Positions 36,236 to 51,007 of a stretch of 64,000 nt of DNA are shown here, in pieces. The position numbers and the translations under genes were made by a program. The stretch's first letter is position 1. The number at the start of each line of letters is the position of its first letter. The notes beneath the pieces are model-generated. The model was not told where the DNA came from. It worked only from the letters and a program-made list of their open reading frames with translations, and did not search any database. The stretch comes from Colletes latitarsis (taxonomy: Eukaryota; Arthropoda; Insecta; Hymenoptera; Colletidae). The DNA is taken from the NCBI RefSeq assembly GCF_051014445.1, contig NC_135134.1, positions 28,461,672-28,525,671 on the forward strand. The letters are read 5' to 3'.

Positions 36236-39200
36236 ACGTGATCCAAACCAGAGAAAGCCCAGGATCTGGCCAACAAGCATGAGAAATATGCGAAAGTATG
36301 ACCATGATGAGAGCAAATCCCAGACTTAACCTAGACCTAACATGCGTTATCCTCTAAAATATCGATCAAAACCAGGTTTAATCGACTGTTTCAGTGTGGT
36401 ACCACATTACTACGTGATCCAATCCAGAAAGAGCCCAGAATCTGGCCATCAAGTAAGAGATATATGCGAAAGTATGAGCCTGATGGGGGCAAATCCTACA
36501 TCCAACTCAGGCTTAACATGTGTTATCCTCTAAAATATTGATCGACACCAGGTTTAATGAACTGTTTCAGTGTGATACCACATTACCACGTGATCCAAAC
36601 CGGAAAAAACCCGGGATCTGGCCAACAAGTATGCGGAAAATGCGAAAGTATGAGCCTGATGAGGGCAAATCCCAGACCTAATCCAGACCTAACATGCGTT
36701 ATCAACTAAAATATTGATCGAGACCAGGTTTAATTTGACAGTTTCAGTGTGGTACCACATAACTACGTGATCCAAACCAGAGAAAGCCCAGGATCTGGCC
36801 AACAAGCATGAGAAATATGCGAAAGTATGAGCATGATGAGAGCAAATCCCAGACCTAACCTAGACCTAACATGCGTTATCCACTAAAATATTGATCGTGC
36901 CCAGGTTTAGTCGACTGTTTCGGTGTGGTACCACATTACTACGTGATCCAATCCAGAAAAAGCCCAGAATCTGGCCATCAAGTAAGAGATATATGCGAAA
37001 GTATGAGCCTGATGAGTGCAAATCCCAGACCTAACCTAGACCTAACATGTGCTATCCTCTAAAATATTGATCGAGACCAGGTTTAATTTGATAGTTTCAG
37101 TGTGGTACCACATAACTACGTGATCCAAACCAGAGAAAGCCCAGGATCTGGCCAACAAGCATGAGAAATATGCGAAAGTATGAGCATGATGAGAGCAAAT
37201 CCCAGACCTAACCTAGACCTAACATGCGTTATCCACTAAAATATTGATCGTGCCCAGGTTTAGTCGACTGTTTCGGTGTGGTACCACATTACTACGTGAT
37301 CCAATCCAGAAGAAGCCCAGAATCTGGCCATCAAGTAAGAGATATATGCGAAAGTGTGAGCCTGAGGAGGGCAAATCCTAGACCCAACTCAGACTTAACA
37401 TGTGTTATCCTCTAAAATATTGGTCGAAACCAGGTTTAATGGACTGTTTCAGTGTGATACCACATTACCACCTGATCCAAACCAGAAAAAACCCGGGATC
37501 TGGCCAACAAGTATGCGGAAAATGCGAAAGTATGAGCCTGATGAGGGCAAATCCCAGACCTAATCCAGACCTAACATGCGTTATCCTCTAAAATATTGAT
37601 CGAAACCAGGTTTATTGGACTGTTTCAGTGTGGTACCACATTACTACGTGCTCCAAACCGAAAGAAGCCCAGAATCTGGCCATCATGTATGAGAAATATG
37701 CGAATGTATGAACCTGATGACTGCAAATCCCATCCCTAACCTAGACCTAACATGCGTTATCCTCTAAAATATTGATCGAGACCAGGTTTAGTCGACTGTT
37801 TCAGTGTGGTACCACATTACTACGTGATGCAAGCCAAAAAAAGCCCAGAATCTAGCCATCAAGCATGAGAAATATGCGAAAGTATGAGCCTGATGAGTGC
37901 AAATCCCAGACCTAACCTAGACCTAACATGTGCTATCCTCTAAAATATTGATCCAGACCAGGTTTAATTTGACAGCTTCAGTGTGGTACCACATAACTAC
38001 GTGATCCAAACCAGAGAAAGGCCAGGATCTGGCCAACAAGCATGAGAAATATGCGAAAGTATGAGCATGATGAGAGCAAATCCCAGACCTCACCTAGACC
38101 TAACATGCGTTATCCACTAAAATATTGATCGTGCCCAGGTTTAGTCGACTGTTTCGGTGTGGTACCACATTACTACGTGATCCAATCCAGAAAAAGCCCA
38201 GAATCTGGCCATCAAGTAAGAGATATATGCGAAAGTATGAGCCTGAGGAGGGCAAATCCTAGACCCAACTCAGACTTAACATGTGTTATCCTCTAAAATA
38301 TTGATCGAAACCAGGTTTAATGGACTGTTTCAGTGTGGTACCACATTCCTACGTGATCCAAAGCAGAAAATGGCCAGGATCTGGCCATCAAGTATGAGAA
38401 ATATGCGAAAGTATGAGCCTGATGAGGGAAAATCCCAGACCTAATCCAGACCTAACATGCGTTATCCTCTCAAATATCGATCGAAACCAGGTTTAATCGA
38501 CTGTTTCAGTGTGGTACCACATTACTACGTGATCCAATCCAGAAAGAGCCCAGGATCTGGCCAACAAGCATGAGAAATATGCGAAAGTATGACCATGATG
38601 AGAGCAAATCCCAGACCCAACTCAGACTTAACATGTGTTATCCTCTAAAATATTGATCGAAACCAGGTTTAATGGACTGTTTCAGTGTGGTACCACATTC
38701 CTACGTGATCCAAAGCAGAAAATGGCCAGGATCTGGCCATCAAGTATGAGAAATATGCGAAAGTATGAGCCTGATGAGGGAAAATCCCAGACCTAATCCA
38801 GACCTAACATGCGTTATCCTCTCAAATATCGATCGAAACCAGGTTTAATCGACTGTTTCAGTGTGGTACCACACTACTATGTGATCCATACCAGAAAAAA
38901 CCCAGGATCTGTTCAACAAGTATGTGAAGAATGCGAAAGTATGAGACTGATAAGGGCAAATCCCATACATAATCCTGACCTAACATGCATTATCCACTAA
39001 AATATTGATCGTGACCAGGCTTAGTCGACTGTTTCGGTGTGGTACCACATTACTACGTGATCCAATCCAGAAAAAGGCCAGAATCTGGCCATCAAGTAAG
39101 AGATATATGCGAAAGTATGAGCCTGAGGAGGGCAAATCCTAGACCCAACTCAGACTTAACATGTGTTATCCTCTAAAATATTGATCGAAACCAGGTTTAA

Positions 39201-41315
39201 TGGACTGTTTCAGTGTGGTACCACATAACTACGTGATCCAAACCAGAAAAAGCCCAGGATCTGGCCAACAAGCATGAGAAATATGCGAAAGTATGACCAT
39301 GATGAGAGCAAATCCCAGACCTAACCTAGACCTAACATGCGTTATCCTCTAAAATATCGATCGAAACCAGGTTTAATCGACTGTTTCAGTGTGGTACCAC
39401 ATTACTACGTGATCCAATCCAGAAAGAGCCCAGAATCTGGCCATCAAGTAAGAGATATATGCGAAAGTATGAGCCTGATGGGGGCAAATCCTACATCCAA
39501 CTCAGGCTTAACATGTGTTATCCTCTAAAATATTGATCGACACCAGGTTTAATGGACTGTTTCAGTGTGATACCACATTACCACGTGATCCAAACCAGAA
39601 AAAACCCGGGATCTGGCCAACAAGAATGCGGAAAATGCGAAAGTATGAGCCTGATGAGGGCAAATCCCAGACCTAACCTAGACCTAACATGCGTTATCCA
39701 CTAAAATATTGTTCGAGACCAGGTTTAGTCGACTGTTTCAGTGTGGTACCACATAACTACGTGATCCAAACCAGAGAAAGCCCAGGATCTGGCCAACAAG
39801 CATGAGAAATATGCGAAAGTATGAGCATGATGAGAGCAAATCCCAGACCTAACCTAGACCTAACATGCGTTATCCACTAAAATATTGATCGTGCCCAGAC
39901 TTAGTCGACTGTTTCGGTGTGGTACCACATTACTACGTGATCCAATCCAGAAAAAGCCCAGAATCTGGCCATCAAGTAAGAGATATATGCGAAAGTATGA
40001 GCCTGAGGAGGGCAAATCCTAGACCCAACTCAGACTTAACATGCGTTATCCTCTAAAATATTGATCGAAACCAGGTTTAGTGGACTGTTTCAGTGTGGTA
40101 CCACATTCCTACGTGATCCAAAGCAGAAAAAACCCAGGATCTGTTCAACAGGTATGTGAAGAATGCGAAAGTGTGAGCCTGATGAGGGTAAATCCCGGAC
40201 CTAACATAGACCTAACATGCGTTATCCTCTAAAATATTGATCGAAACCACGTTTAATGGTCTGCTTCAGCGTGGTACCGCATTACTACGTGATCGAAACC
40301 AAAAAAGGCCCAGAATCTGGCCATCAAGTATGAGAAATATGCGAAAGTATGAGCCTGATGAGTGCAAATCCCAGACCTAACCTAGACCTAACATGCGTTA
40401 TCCTCTAAAATATCGATCGAAACCAGGTTTAATCGACTGTTTCAGTGTGGTACCACATTACTACGTGATCCAATCCAGAAAGAGCCCAGAATCTGGCCAT
40501 CAAGTAAGAGATATATGCGAAAGTATGAGCCTGATGGGGGCAAATCCTTCATCCAACTCAGGCTTAACATGTGTTATCCTCTAAAATACTGATCGACACC
40601 AGGTTTAATGGACTGTTTCAGTGTGATACCACATTACCACGTGATCCAAACCAGAAAAAACCCGGGATCTGGCCAACAAGAATGCGGAAAATGCGAAAGT
40701 ATGAGCCTGATGAGGGCAAATTCCAGACCTAACCTAGACCTAACATGCGTTATCCACTAAAATATTGTTCGAGACCAGGTTTAGTCGACTGTTTCAGTGT
40801 GGTACCACATTACTACGTGATGCAAGCCAAAAAAAGCCCAGAATCTAGCCATCAAGTATGAGAAATATGCGAAAGTATGAGCCTGATGAGTGCAAATCCC
40901 AGACCTAACCTAGACCTAACATGTGCTTTCCTCTAAAATATTGATCACGACCAGGTTTAATTTGACAGTTTCAGTGTGGTACCACATAACTACGTGATCC
41001 AAACCAGAGAAAGCCCAGGATCTGGCCAACAAGCATGAGAAATATGCGAAAGTATGACCATGATGAGAGCAAATCCCAGACCTAACCTAGACCTAACATG
41101 CGTTATCCTCTAAAATATCGATCAAAACCAGGTTTAATCGACTGTTTCAGTGTGGTACCACATTACTACGTGATCCAATCCAGAAAGAGCCCAGAATCTG
41201 GCCATCAAGTAAGAGATATATGCGAAAGTATGAGCCTGATGGGGGCAAATCCTACATCCAACTCAGGCTTAACATGTGTTATCCTCTAAAATATTGGTCG
41301 AAACCAGGTTTAATG
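36236..41315 (+). repeat. ~5.1 kb segmental duplication, copy 1
   Basis: Matches 45928-51007 at a constant offset of 9692 bases (55 monomers). Only scattered single-base differences were seen: 36326 'cagacttaacc', near 37732 'catccctaac', near 40588 'aaaatactg', near 40721 'caaattccag', near 40927 'gtgctttcc'. No indel difference was seen. The left edge is a J/K chimeric monomer (36166); the right edge is in the J monomer at 41274, where copy 1 has 'atgaactgttgcag' and copy 2 'atggactgtttcag'. Confidence 0.88.
38281..38984 (+). repeat. 352 bp tandem duplication (M/E plus I-type pair)
   Basis: M/E monomers with 'aaagcagaaaatggcc' at 38281 and 38633 are each followed by a monomer beginning 'gttatcctctcaaatatcg' (38457 and 38809). 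The second monomer of each pair diverges in its right half: K-like in the first, N-like in the second. The same four monomers recur at 47973-48676 in the 5 kb duplicate, so this event is older than that duplication. Confidence 0.82.
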
Positions 41316-44300
41316 AACTGTTGCAGTGTGATACCACATTACCACGTGATCCAAACCAGAAAAAACCCGGGATCTGGCCAACAAGTATGCGGATAACGCG
41401 AAAGTATGAACCGGATGAGGGCAAATCCCAGACCTAATCCAGACCTAACATGCGTTATCCACTAAAATATTGATCGAGACCAGGTTTAATTTGACAGTTT
41501 CAGTGTGGTACCACATAACTACGTGATCCAAACCAGAGAAAGCCCAGGATCTGGCCAACAAGCATGAGAAATATGCGAAAGTATGAGCATGATGAGAGCA
41601 AATCCCAGACCTAACCTAGACCTAACATGCGTTATCCACTAAACTATTGATCGTGCCCAGGTTTAGTCGACTGTTTCGGTGTGGTACCACATTACTACGT
41701 GATCCAATCCAGAAAAAGCCCAGAATCTGGCCATCAAGTAAGAGATATATGCGAAAGTATGAGCCTGAGGAGGGCAAATCCTAGACCCAACTCAGACTTA
41801 ACATGCGTTATCCTCTAAAATATTGATCGAAACCAGGTTTAATGGACTGTTTCAGTGTGGTACCACATTGCTACGTGATCCAAAGCAGAAAAAACCCAGG
41901 ATCTGTTCAACAGGTATGTGAAGAATGCGAAAGTGTGAGCCTGATGAGGGTAAATCCCGGACCTAACATAGACCTAACATGCGTTATCCTCTAAAATATT
42001 GATCGAAACCACGTTTAATGGTCTGCTTCAGCGTGGTACCGCATTACTACGTGATCGAAACCAAAAAAGGCCCAGAATCTGGCCATCAAGTATGAGAAAT
42101 ATGCGAAAGTATGAGCCTGATGAGTGCAAATCCCAGACCTAACCTAGACCTAACATGCGTTATCCTCTAAAATATCGATCGAAACCAGGTTTAATCGACT
42201 GTTTCAGTGTGGTACCACATTACTACATGATCCAAACCAAAAAAAGACCAGAATCTGGCCAACAAGTATGAGAAATATGCGAAAGTATGACCCTGATGAG
42301 GGAAAATCCCAGACCTAATCCAGACCTAACATGCGTTATCCTCTAAAATATTGATCGAGACCAGGTTTAGTCGACTGTTTCAGTGTGGTACCACATTACT
42401 ACGTGATGCAAGCCAAAAAAAGCCCAGAATCTAGCCATCAAGTATGAGAAATATGCGAAAGTATGAGCCTGATGAGTGCAAATCCCAGACCTAACCTAGA
42501 CCTAACATGTGCTATCCTCTAAAATATTGATCACGACCAGGTTTAATTTGACAGTTTCAGTGTGGTACCACATAACTACGTGATCCAAACCAGAGAAAGC
42601 CCAGGATCTGGCCAACAAGCATGAGAAATATGCGAAAGTATGACCATGATGAGAGCAAATCCCAGACCTAACCTAGACCTAACATGCGTTATCCACTAAA
42701 ATATTGATCGTGCCCAGGTTTAGTCGACTGTTTCGGTGTGGTACCACATTACTACGTGATCCAAACCAAAAAAAGACCAGAATCTGGCCAACAAGTATGA
42801 GAAATATGCGAAAGTATGACCCTGATGAGGGAAAATCCCAGACCTAATCCAGACCTAACATGCGTTATCCTCTAAAATATTGATCGAGACCAGGTTTAGT
42901 CGACTGTTTCAGTGTGGTACCACATTACTACGTGATGCAAGCCAAAAAAAGCCCAGAATCTAGCCATCAAGTATGAGAAATATGCGAAAGTATGAGCCTG
43001 ATGAGTGCAAATCCCAGACCTAACCTAGACCTAACATGTGCTATCCTCTAAAATATTGATCACGACCAGGTTTAATTTGACAGTTTCAGTGTGGTACCAC
43101 ATAACTACGTGATCCAAACCAGAGAAAGCCCAGGATCTGGCCAACAAGCATGAGAAATATGCGAAAGTATGACCATGATGAGAGCAAATCCCAGACCTAA
43201 CCTAGACCTAACATGCGTTATCCTCTAAAATATCGATCAAAACCAGGTTTAATCGACTGTTTCAGTGTGGTACCACATTACTACGTGATCCAATCCAGAA
43301 AGAGCCCAGAATCTGGCCATCAAGTAAGAGATATATGCGAAAGTATGAGCCTGATGGGGGCAAATCCTACATCCAACTCAGGCTTAACATGTGTTATCCT
43401 CTAAAATATTGATCGACACCAGGTTTAATGAACTGTTTCAGTGTGATACCACATTACCACGTGATCCAAACCGGAAAAAACCCGGGATCTGGCCAACAAG
43501 TATGCGGAAAATGCGAAAGTATGAGCCTGATGAGGGCAAATCCCAGACCTAATCCAGACCTAACATGCGTTATCAACTAAAATATTGATCGAGACCAGGT
43601 TTAATTTGACAGTTTCAGTGTGGTACCACATAACTACGTGATCCAAACCAGAGAAAGCCCAGGATCTGGCCAACAAGCATGAGAAATATGCGAAAGTATG
43701 AGCATGATGAGAGCAAATCCCAGACCTAACCTAGACCTAACATGCGTTATCCACTAAAATATTGATCGTGCCCAGGTTTAGTCGACTGTTTCGGTGTGGT
43801 ACCACATTACTACGTGATCCAATCCAGAAAAAGCCCAGAATCTGGCCATCAAGTAAGAGATATATGCGAAAGTATGAGCCTGATGAGTGCAAATCCCAGA
43901 CCTAACCTAGACCTAACATGTGCTATCCTCTAAAATATTGATCGAGACCAGGTTTAATTTGATAGTTTCAGTGTGGTACCACATAACTACGTGATCCAAA
44001 CCAGAGAAAGCCCAGGATCTGGCCAACAAGCATGAGAAATATGCGAAAGTATGAGCATGATGAGAGCAAATCCCAGACCTAACCTAGACCTAACATGCGT
44101 TATCCACTAAAATATTGATCGTGCCCAGGTTTAGTCGACTGTTTCGGTGTGGTACCACATTACTACGTGATCCAATCCAGAAGAAGCCCAGAATCTGGCC
44201 ATCAAGTAAGAGATATATGCGAAAGTGTGAGCCTGAGGAGGGCAAATCCTAGACCCAACTCAGACTTAACATGTGTTATCCTCTAAAATATTGGTCGAAA

Positions 44301-44730
44301 CCAGGTTTAATGGACTGTTTCAGTGTGATACCACATTACCACCTGATCCAAACCAGAAAAAACCCGGGATCTGGCCAACAAGTATGCGGAAAATGCGAAA
44401 GTATGAGCCTGATGAGGGCAAATCCCAGACCTAATCCAGACCTAACATGCGTTATCCTCTAAAATATTGATCGAAACCAGGTTTATTGGACTGTTTCAGT
44501 GTGGTACCACATTACTACGTGCTCCAAACCGAAAGAAGCCCAGAATCTGGCCATCATGTATGAGAAATATGCGAATGTATGAACCTGATGACTGCAAATC
44601 CCAACCCTAACCTAGACCTAACATGCGTTATCCTCTAAAATATTGATCGAGACCAGGTTTAGTCGACTGTTTCAGTGTGGTACCACATTACTACGTGATG
44701 CAAGCCAAAAAAAGCCCAGAATCTAGCCAT
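41098..44730 (+). repeat. Copy of the 30.2-34.3 kb segment with a three-monomer difference
   Basis: From 41098 it matches 30175 onward at an offset of 10923, including the rare 'actaaactattgatcg' (30717 and 41640). From about 42685 the offset falls to 10394. The loss of 529 bases equals three monomers including one K, so one copy gained or lost exactly three monomers. Confidence 0.83.
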
Positions 44731-47540
44731 CAAGTATGAGAAATATGCGAAAGTATGAGCCTGATGAGTGCAAATCCCAGACCTAACCTAGACCTAACAT
44801 GTGCTATCCTCTAAAATATTGATCACGACCAGGTTTAATTTGACAGTTTCAGTGTGGTACCACATAACTACGTGATCCAAACCAGAGAAAGCCCAGGATC
44901 TGGCCAACAAGCATGAGAAATATGCGAAAGTATGACCATGATGAGAGCAAATCCCAGACCTAACCTAGACCTAACATGCGTTATCCTCTAAAATATCGAT
45001 CAAAACCAGGTTTAATCGACTGTTTCAGTGTGGTACCACATTACTACGTGATCCAATCCAGAAAGAGCCCAGAATCTGGCCATCAAGTAAGAGATATATG
45101 CGAAAGTATGAGCCTGATGGGGGCAAATCCTACATCCAACTCAGGCTTAACATGTGTTATCCTCTAAAATATTGATCGACACCAGGTTTAATGAACTGTT
45201 TCAGTGTGATACCACATTACCACGTGATCCAAACCAGAAAAAACCCGGGATCTGGCCAACAAGTATGCGGAAAATGCGAAAGTATGAGCCTGATGAGGGC
45301 AAATCCCAGACCTAATCCAGACCTAACATGCGTTATCAACTAAAATATTGATCGAGACCAGGTTTAATTTGACAGTTTCAGTGTGGTACCACATAACTAC
45401 GTGATCCAAACCAGAGAAAGCCCAGGATCTGGCCATCAAGCATGAGAAATATGCGAAAGTATGAGCATGATGAGAGCAAATCCCAGACCTAACCTAGACC
45501 TAACATGCGTTATCCACTAAAATATTGATCGTGCCCAGGTTTAGTCGACTGTTTCGGTGTGGTACCACATTACTACGTGATCCAAACCAAAAAAAGACCA
45601 GAATCTGGCCAACAAGTATGAGAAATATGCGAAAGTATGACCCTGATGAGGGAAAATCCCAGACCTAATCCAGACCTAACATTCGTTATCCTCTAAAATA
45701 TTGATCGAGACCAGGTTTAGTCGACTGTTTCAGTGTGGTACCACATTACTACGTGATGCAAGCCAAAAAAAGCCCAGAATCTAGCCATCAAGTATGAGAA
45801 ATATGCGAAAGTATGAGCCTGATGAGTGCAAATCCCAGACCTAACCTAGACCTAACATGTGCTATCCTCTAAAATATTGATCACGACCAGGTTTAATTTG
45901 ACAGTTTCAGTGTGGTACCACATAACTACGTGATCCAAACCAGAGAAAGCCCAGGATCTGGCCAACAAGCATGAGAAATATGCGAAAGTATGACCATGAT
46001 GAGAGCAAATCCCAGACCTAACCTAGACCTAACATGCGTTATCCTCTAAAATATCGATCAAAACCAGGTTTAATCGACTGTTTCAGTGTGGTACCACATT
46101 ACTACGTGATCCAATCCAGAAAGAGCCCAGAATCTGGCCATCAAGTAAGAGATATATGCGAAAGTATGAGCCTGATGGGGGCAAATCCTACATCCAACTC
46201 AGGCTTAACATGTGTTATCCTCTAAAATATTGATCGACACCAGGTTTAATGAACTGTTTCAGTGTGATACCACATTACCACGTGATCCAAACCGGAAAAA
46301 ACCCGGGATCTGGCCAACAAGTATGCGGAAAATGCGAAAGTATGAGCCTGATGAGGGCAAATCCCAGACCTAATCCAGACCTAACATGCGTTATCAACTA
46401 AAATATTGATCGAGACCAGGTTTAATTTGACAGTTTCAGTGTGGTACCACATAACTACGTGATCCAAACCAGAGAAAGCCCAGGATCTGGCCAACAAGCA
46501 TGAGAAATATGCGAAAGTATGAGCATGATGAGAGCAAATCCCAGACCTAACCTAGACCTAACATGCGTTATCCACTAAAATATTGATCGTGCCCAGGTTT
46601 AGTCGACTGTTTCGGTGTGGTACCACATTACTACGTGATCCAATCCAGAAAAAGCCCAGAATCTGGCCATCAAGTAAGAGATATATGCGAAAGTATGAGC
46701 CTGATGAGTGCAAATCCCAGACCTAACCTAGACCTAACATGTGCTATCCTCTAAAATATTGATCGAGACCAGGTTTAATTTGATAGTTTCAGTGTGGTAC
46801 CACATAACTACGTGATCCAAACCAGAGAAAGCCCAGGATCTGGCCAACAAGCATGAGAAATATGCGAAAGTATGAGCATGATGAGAGCAAATCCCAGACC
46901 TAACCTAGACCTAACATGCGTTATCCACTAAAATATTGATCGTGCCCAGGTTTAGTCGACTGTTTCGGTGTGGTACCACATTACTACGTGATCCAATCCA
47001 GAAGAAGCCCAGAATCTGGCCATCAAGTAAGAGATATATGCGAAAGTGTGAGCCTGAGGAGGGCAAATCCTAGACCCAACTCAGACTTAACATGTGTTAT
47101 CCTCTAAAATATTGGTCGAAACCAGGTTTAATGGACTGTTTCAGTGTGATACCACATTACCACCTGATCCAAACCAGAAAAAACCCGGGATCTGGCCAAC
47201 AAGTATGCGGAAAATGCGAAAGTATGAGCCTGATGAGGGCAAATCCCAGACCTAATCCAGACCTAACATGCGTTATCCTCTAAAATATTGATCGAAACCA
47301 GGTTTATTGGACTGTTTCAGTGTGGTACCACATTACTACGTGCTCCAAACCGAAAGAAGCCCAGAATCTGGCCATCATGTATGAGAAATATGCGAATGTA
47401 TGAACCTGATGACTGCAAATCCCAACCCTAACCTAGACCTAACATGCGTTATCCTCTAAAATATTGATCGAGACCAGGTTTAGTCGACTGTTTCAGTGTG
47501 GTACCACATTACTACGTGATGCAAGCCAAAAAAAGCCCAG
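42760..47540 (+). repeat. 16-monomer (2821 bp) tandem duplication
   Basis: The run around 43036-44700 recurs around 45857-47520 at an offset of 2821 (16 monomers plus five K). The same subclass series also matches 31480-34320 at an offset of 13215. The core therefore holds at least three versions of this series, separated by different numbers of monomers. Confidence 0.82.
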
Positions 47541-50500
47541 AATCTAGCCATCAAGCATGAGAAATATGCGAAAGTATGAGCCTGATGAGTGCAAATCCCA
47601 GACCTAACCTAGACCTAACATGTGCTATCCTCTAAAATATTGATCCAGACCAGGTTTAATTTGACAGCTTCAGTGTGGTACCACATAACTACGTGATCCA
47701 AACCAGAGAAAGGCCAGGATCTGGCCAACAAGCATGAGAAATATGCGAAAGTATGAGCATGATGAGAGCAAATCCCAGACCTCACCTAGACCTAACATGC
47801 GTTATCCACTAAAATATTGATCGTGCCCAGGTTTAGTCGACTGTTTCGGTGTGGTACCACATTACTACGTGATCCAATCCAGAAAAAGCCCAGAATCTGG
47901 CCATCAAGTAAGAGATATATGCGAAAGTATGAGCCTGAGGAGGGCAAATCCTAGACCCAACTCAGACTTAACATGTGTTATCCTCTAAAATATTGATCGA
48001 AACCAGGTTTAATGGACTGTTTCAGTGTGGTACCACATTCCTACGTGATCCAAAGCAGAAAATGGCCAGGATCTGGCCATCAAGTATGAGAAATATGCGA
48101 TAGTATGAGCCTGATGAGGGAAAATCCCAGACCTAATCCAGACCTAACATGCGTTATCCTCTCAAATATCGATCGAAACCAGGTTTAATCGACTGTTTCA
48201 GTGTGGTACCACATTACTACGTGATCCAATCCAGAAAGAGCCCAGGATCTGGCCAACAAGCATGAGAAATATGCGAAAGTATGACCATGATGAGAGCAAA
48301 TCCCAGACCCAACTCAGACTTAACATGTGTTATCCTCTAAAATATTGATCGAAACCAGGTTTAATGGACTGTTTCAGTGTGGTACCACATTCCTACGTGA
48401 TCCAAAGCAGAAAATGGCCAGGATCTGGCCATCAAGTATGAGAAATATGCGAAAGTATGAGCCTGATGAGGGAAAATCCCAGACCTAATCCAGACCTAAC
48501 ATGCGTTATCCTCTCAAATATCGATCGAAACCAGGTTTAATCGACTGTTTCAGTGTGGTACCACACTACTATGTGATCCATACCAGAAAAAACCCAGGAT
48601 CTGTTCAACAAGTATGTGAAGAATGCGAAAGTATGAGACTGATGAGGGCAAATCCCATACATAATCCTGACCTAACATGCATTATCCACTAAAATATTGA
48701 TCGTGACCAGGCTTAGTCGACTGTTTCGGTGTGGTACCACATTACTACGTGATCCAATCCAGAAAAAGGCCAGAATCTGGCCATCAAGTAAGAGATATAT
48801 GCGAAAGTATGAGCCTGAGGAGGGCAAATCCTAGACCCAACTCAGACTTAACATGTGTTATCCTCTAAAATATTGATCGAAACCAGGTTTAATGGACTGT
48901 TTCAGTGTGGTACCACATAACTACGTGATCCAAACCAGAAAAAGCCCAGGATCTGGCCAACAAGCATGAGAAATATGCGAAAGTATGACCATGATGAGAG
49001 CAAATCCCAGACCTAACCTAGACCTAACATGCGTTATCCTCTAAAATATCGATCGAAACCAGGTTTAATCGACTGTTTCAGTGTGGTACCACATTACTAC
49101 GTGATCCAATCCAGAAAGAGCCCAGAATCTGGCCATCAAGTAAGAGATATATGCGAAAGTATGAGCCTGATGGGGGCAAATCCTACATCCAACTCAGGCT
49201 TAACATGTGTTATCCTCTAAAATATTGATCGACACCAGGTTTAATGGACTGTTTCAGTGTGATACCACATTACCACGTGATCCAAACCAGAAAAAACCCG
49301 GGATCTGGCCAACAAGAATGCGGAAAATGCGAAAGTATGAGCCTGATGAGGGCAAATCCCAGACCTAACCTAGACCTAACATGCGTTATCCACTAGAATA
49401 TTGTTCGAGACCAGGTTTAGTCGACTGTTTCAGTGTGGTACCACATAACTACGTGATCCAAACCAGAGAAAGCCCAGGATCTGGCCAACAAGCATGAGAA
49501 ATATGCGAAAGTATGAGCATGATGAGAGCAAATCCCAGACCTAACCTAGACCTAACATGCGTTATCCACTAAAATATTGATCGTGCCCAGACTTAGTCGA
49601 CTGTTTCGGTGTGGTACCACATTACTACGTGATCCAATCCAGAAAAAGCCCAGAATCTGGCCATCAAGTAAGAGATATATGCGAAAGTATGAGCCTGAGG
49701 AGGGCAAATCCTAGACCCAACTCAGACTTAACATGCGTTATCCTCTAAAATATTGATCGAAACCAGGTTTAGTGGACTGTTTCAGTGTGGTACCACATTC
49801 CTACGTGATCCAAAGCAGAAAAAACCCAGGATCTGTTCAACAGGTATGTGAAGAATGCGAAAGTGTGAGCCTGATGAGGGTAAATCCCGGACCTAACATA
49901 GACCTAACATGCGTTATCCTCTAAAATATTGATCGAAACCACGTTTAATGGTCTGCTTCAGCGTGGTACCGCATTACTACGTGATCGAAACCAAAAAAGG
50001 CCCAGAATCTGGCCATCAAGTATGAGAAATATGCGAAAGTATGAGCCTGATGAGTGCAAATCCCAGACCTAACCTAGACCTAACATGCGTTATCCTCTAA
50101 AATATCGATCGAAACCAGGTTTAATCGACTGTTTCAGTGTGGTACCACATTACTACGTGATCCAATCCAGAAAGAGCCCAGAATCTGGCCATCAAGTAAG
50201 AGATATATGCGAAAGTATGAGCCTGATGGGGGCAAATCCTTCATCCAACTCAGGCTTAACATGTGTTATCCTCTAAAATATTGATCGACACCAGGTTTAA
50301 TGGACTGTTTCAGTGTGATACCACATTACCACGTGATCCAAACCAGAAAAAACCCGGGATCTGGCCAACAAGAATGCGGAAAATGCGAAAGTATGAGCCT
50401 GATGAGGGCAAATCCCAGACCTAACCTAGACCTAACATGCGTTATCCACTAAAATATTGTTCGAGACCAGGTTTAGTCGACTGTTTCAGTGTGGTACCAC

Positions 50501-51007
50501 ATTACTACGTGATGCAAGCCAAAAAAAGCCCAGAATCTAGCCATCAAGTATGAGAAATATGCGAAAGTATGAGCCTGATGAGTGCAAATCCCAGACCTAA
50601 CCTAGACCTAACATGTGCTATCCTCTAAAATATTGATCACGACCAGGTTTAATTTGACAGTTTCAGTGTGGTACCACATAACTACGTGATCCAAACCAGA
50701 GAAAGCCCAGGATCTGGCCAACAAGCATGAGAAATATGCGAAAGTATGACCATGATGAGAGCAAATCCCAGACCTAACCTAGACCTAACATGCGTTATCC
50801 TCTAAAATATCGATCAAAACCAGGTTTAATCGACTGTTTCAGTGTGGTACCACAATACTACGTGATCCAATCCAGAAAGAGCCCAGAATCTGGCCATCAA
50901 GTAAGAGATATATGCGAAAGTATGAGCCTGATGGGGGCAAATCCTACATCCAACTCAGGCTTAACATGTGTTATCCTCTAAAATATTGGTCGAAACCAGG
51001 TTTAATG
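45928..51007 (+). repeat. ~5.1 kb segmental duplication, copy 2
   Basis: Partner of 36236-41315. Private differences on this side include 'gcgatagtatg' near 48098, 'ccactagaatattg' near 49393 and 'cacaatactacg' near 50851. Because only a handful of changes separate two 5 kb copies in a fast-evolving satellite, this is among the youngest large events here. Confidence 0.87.
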
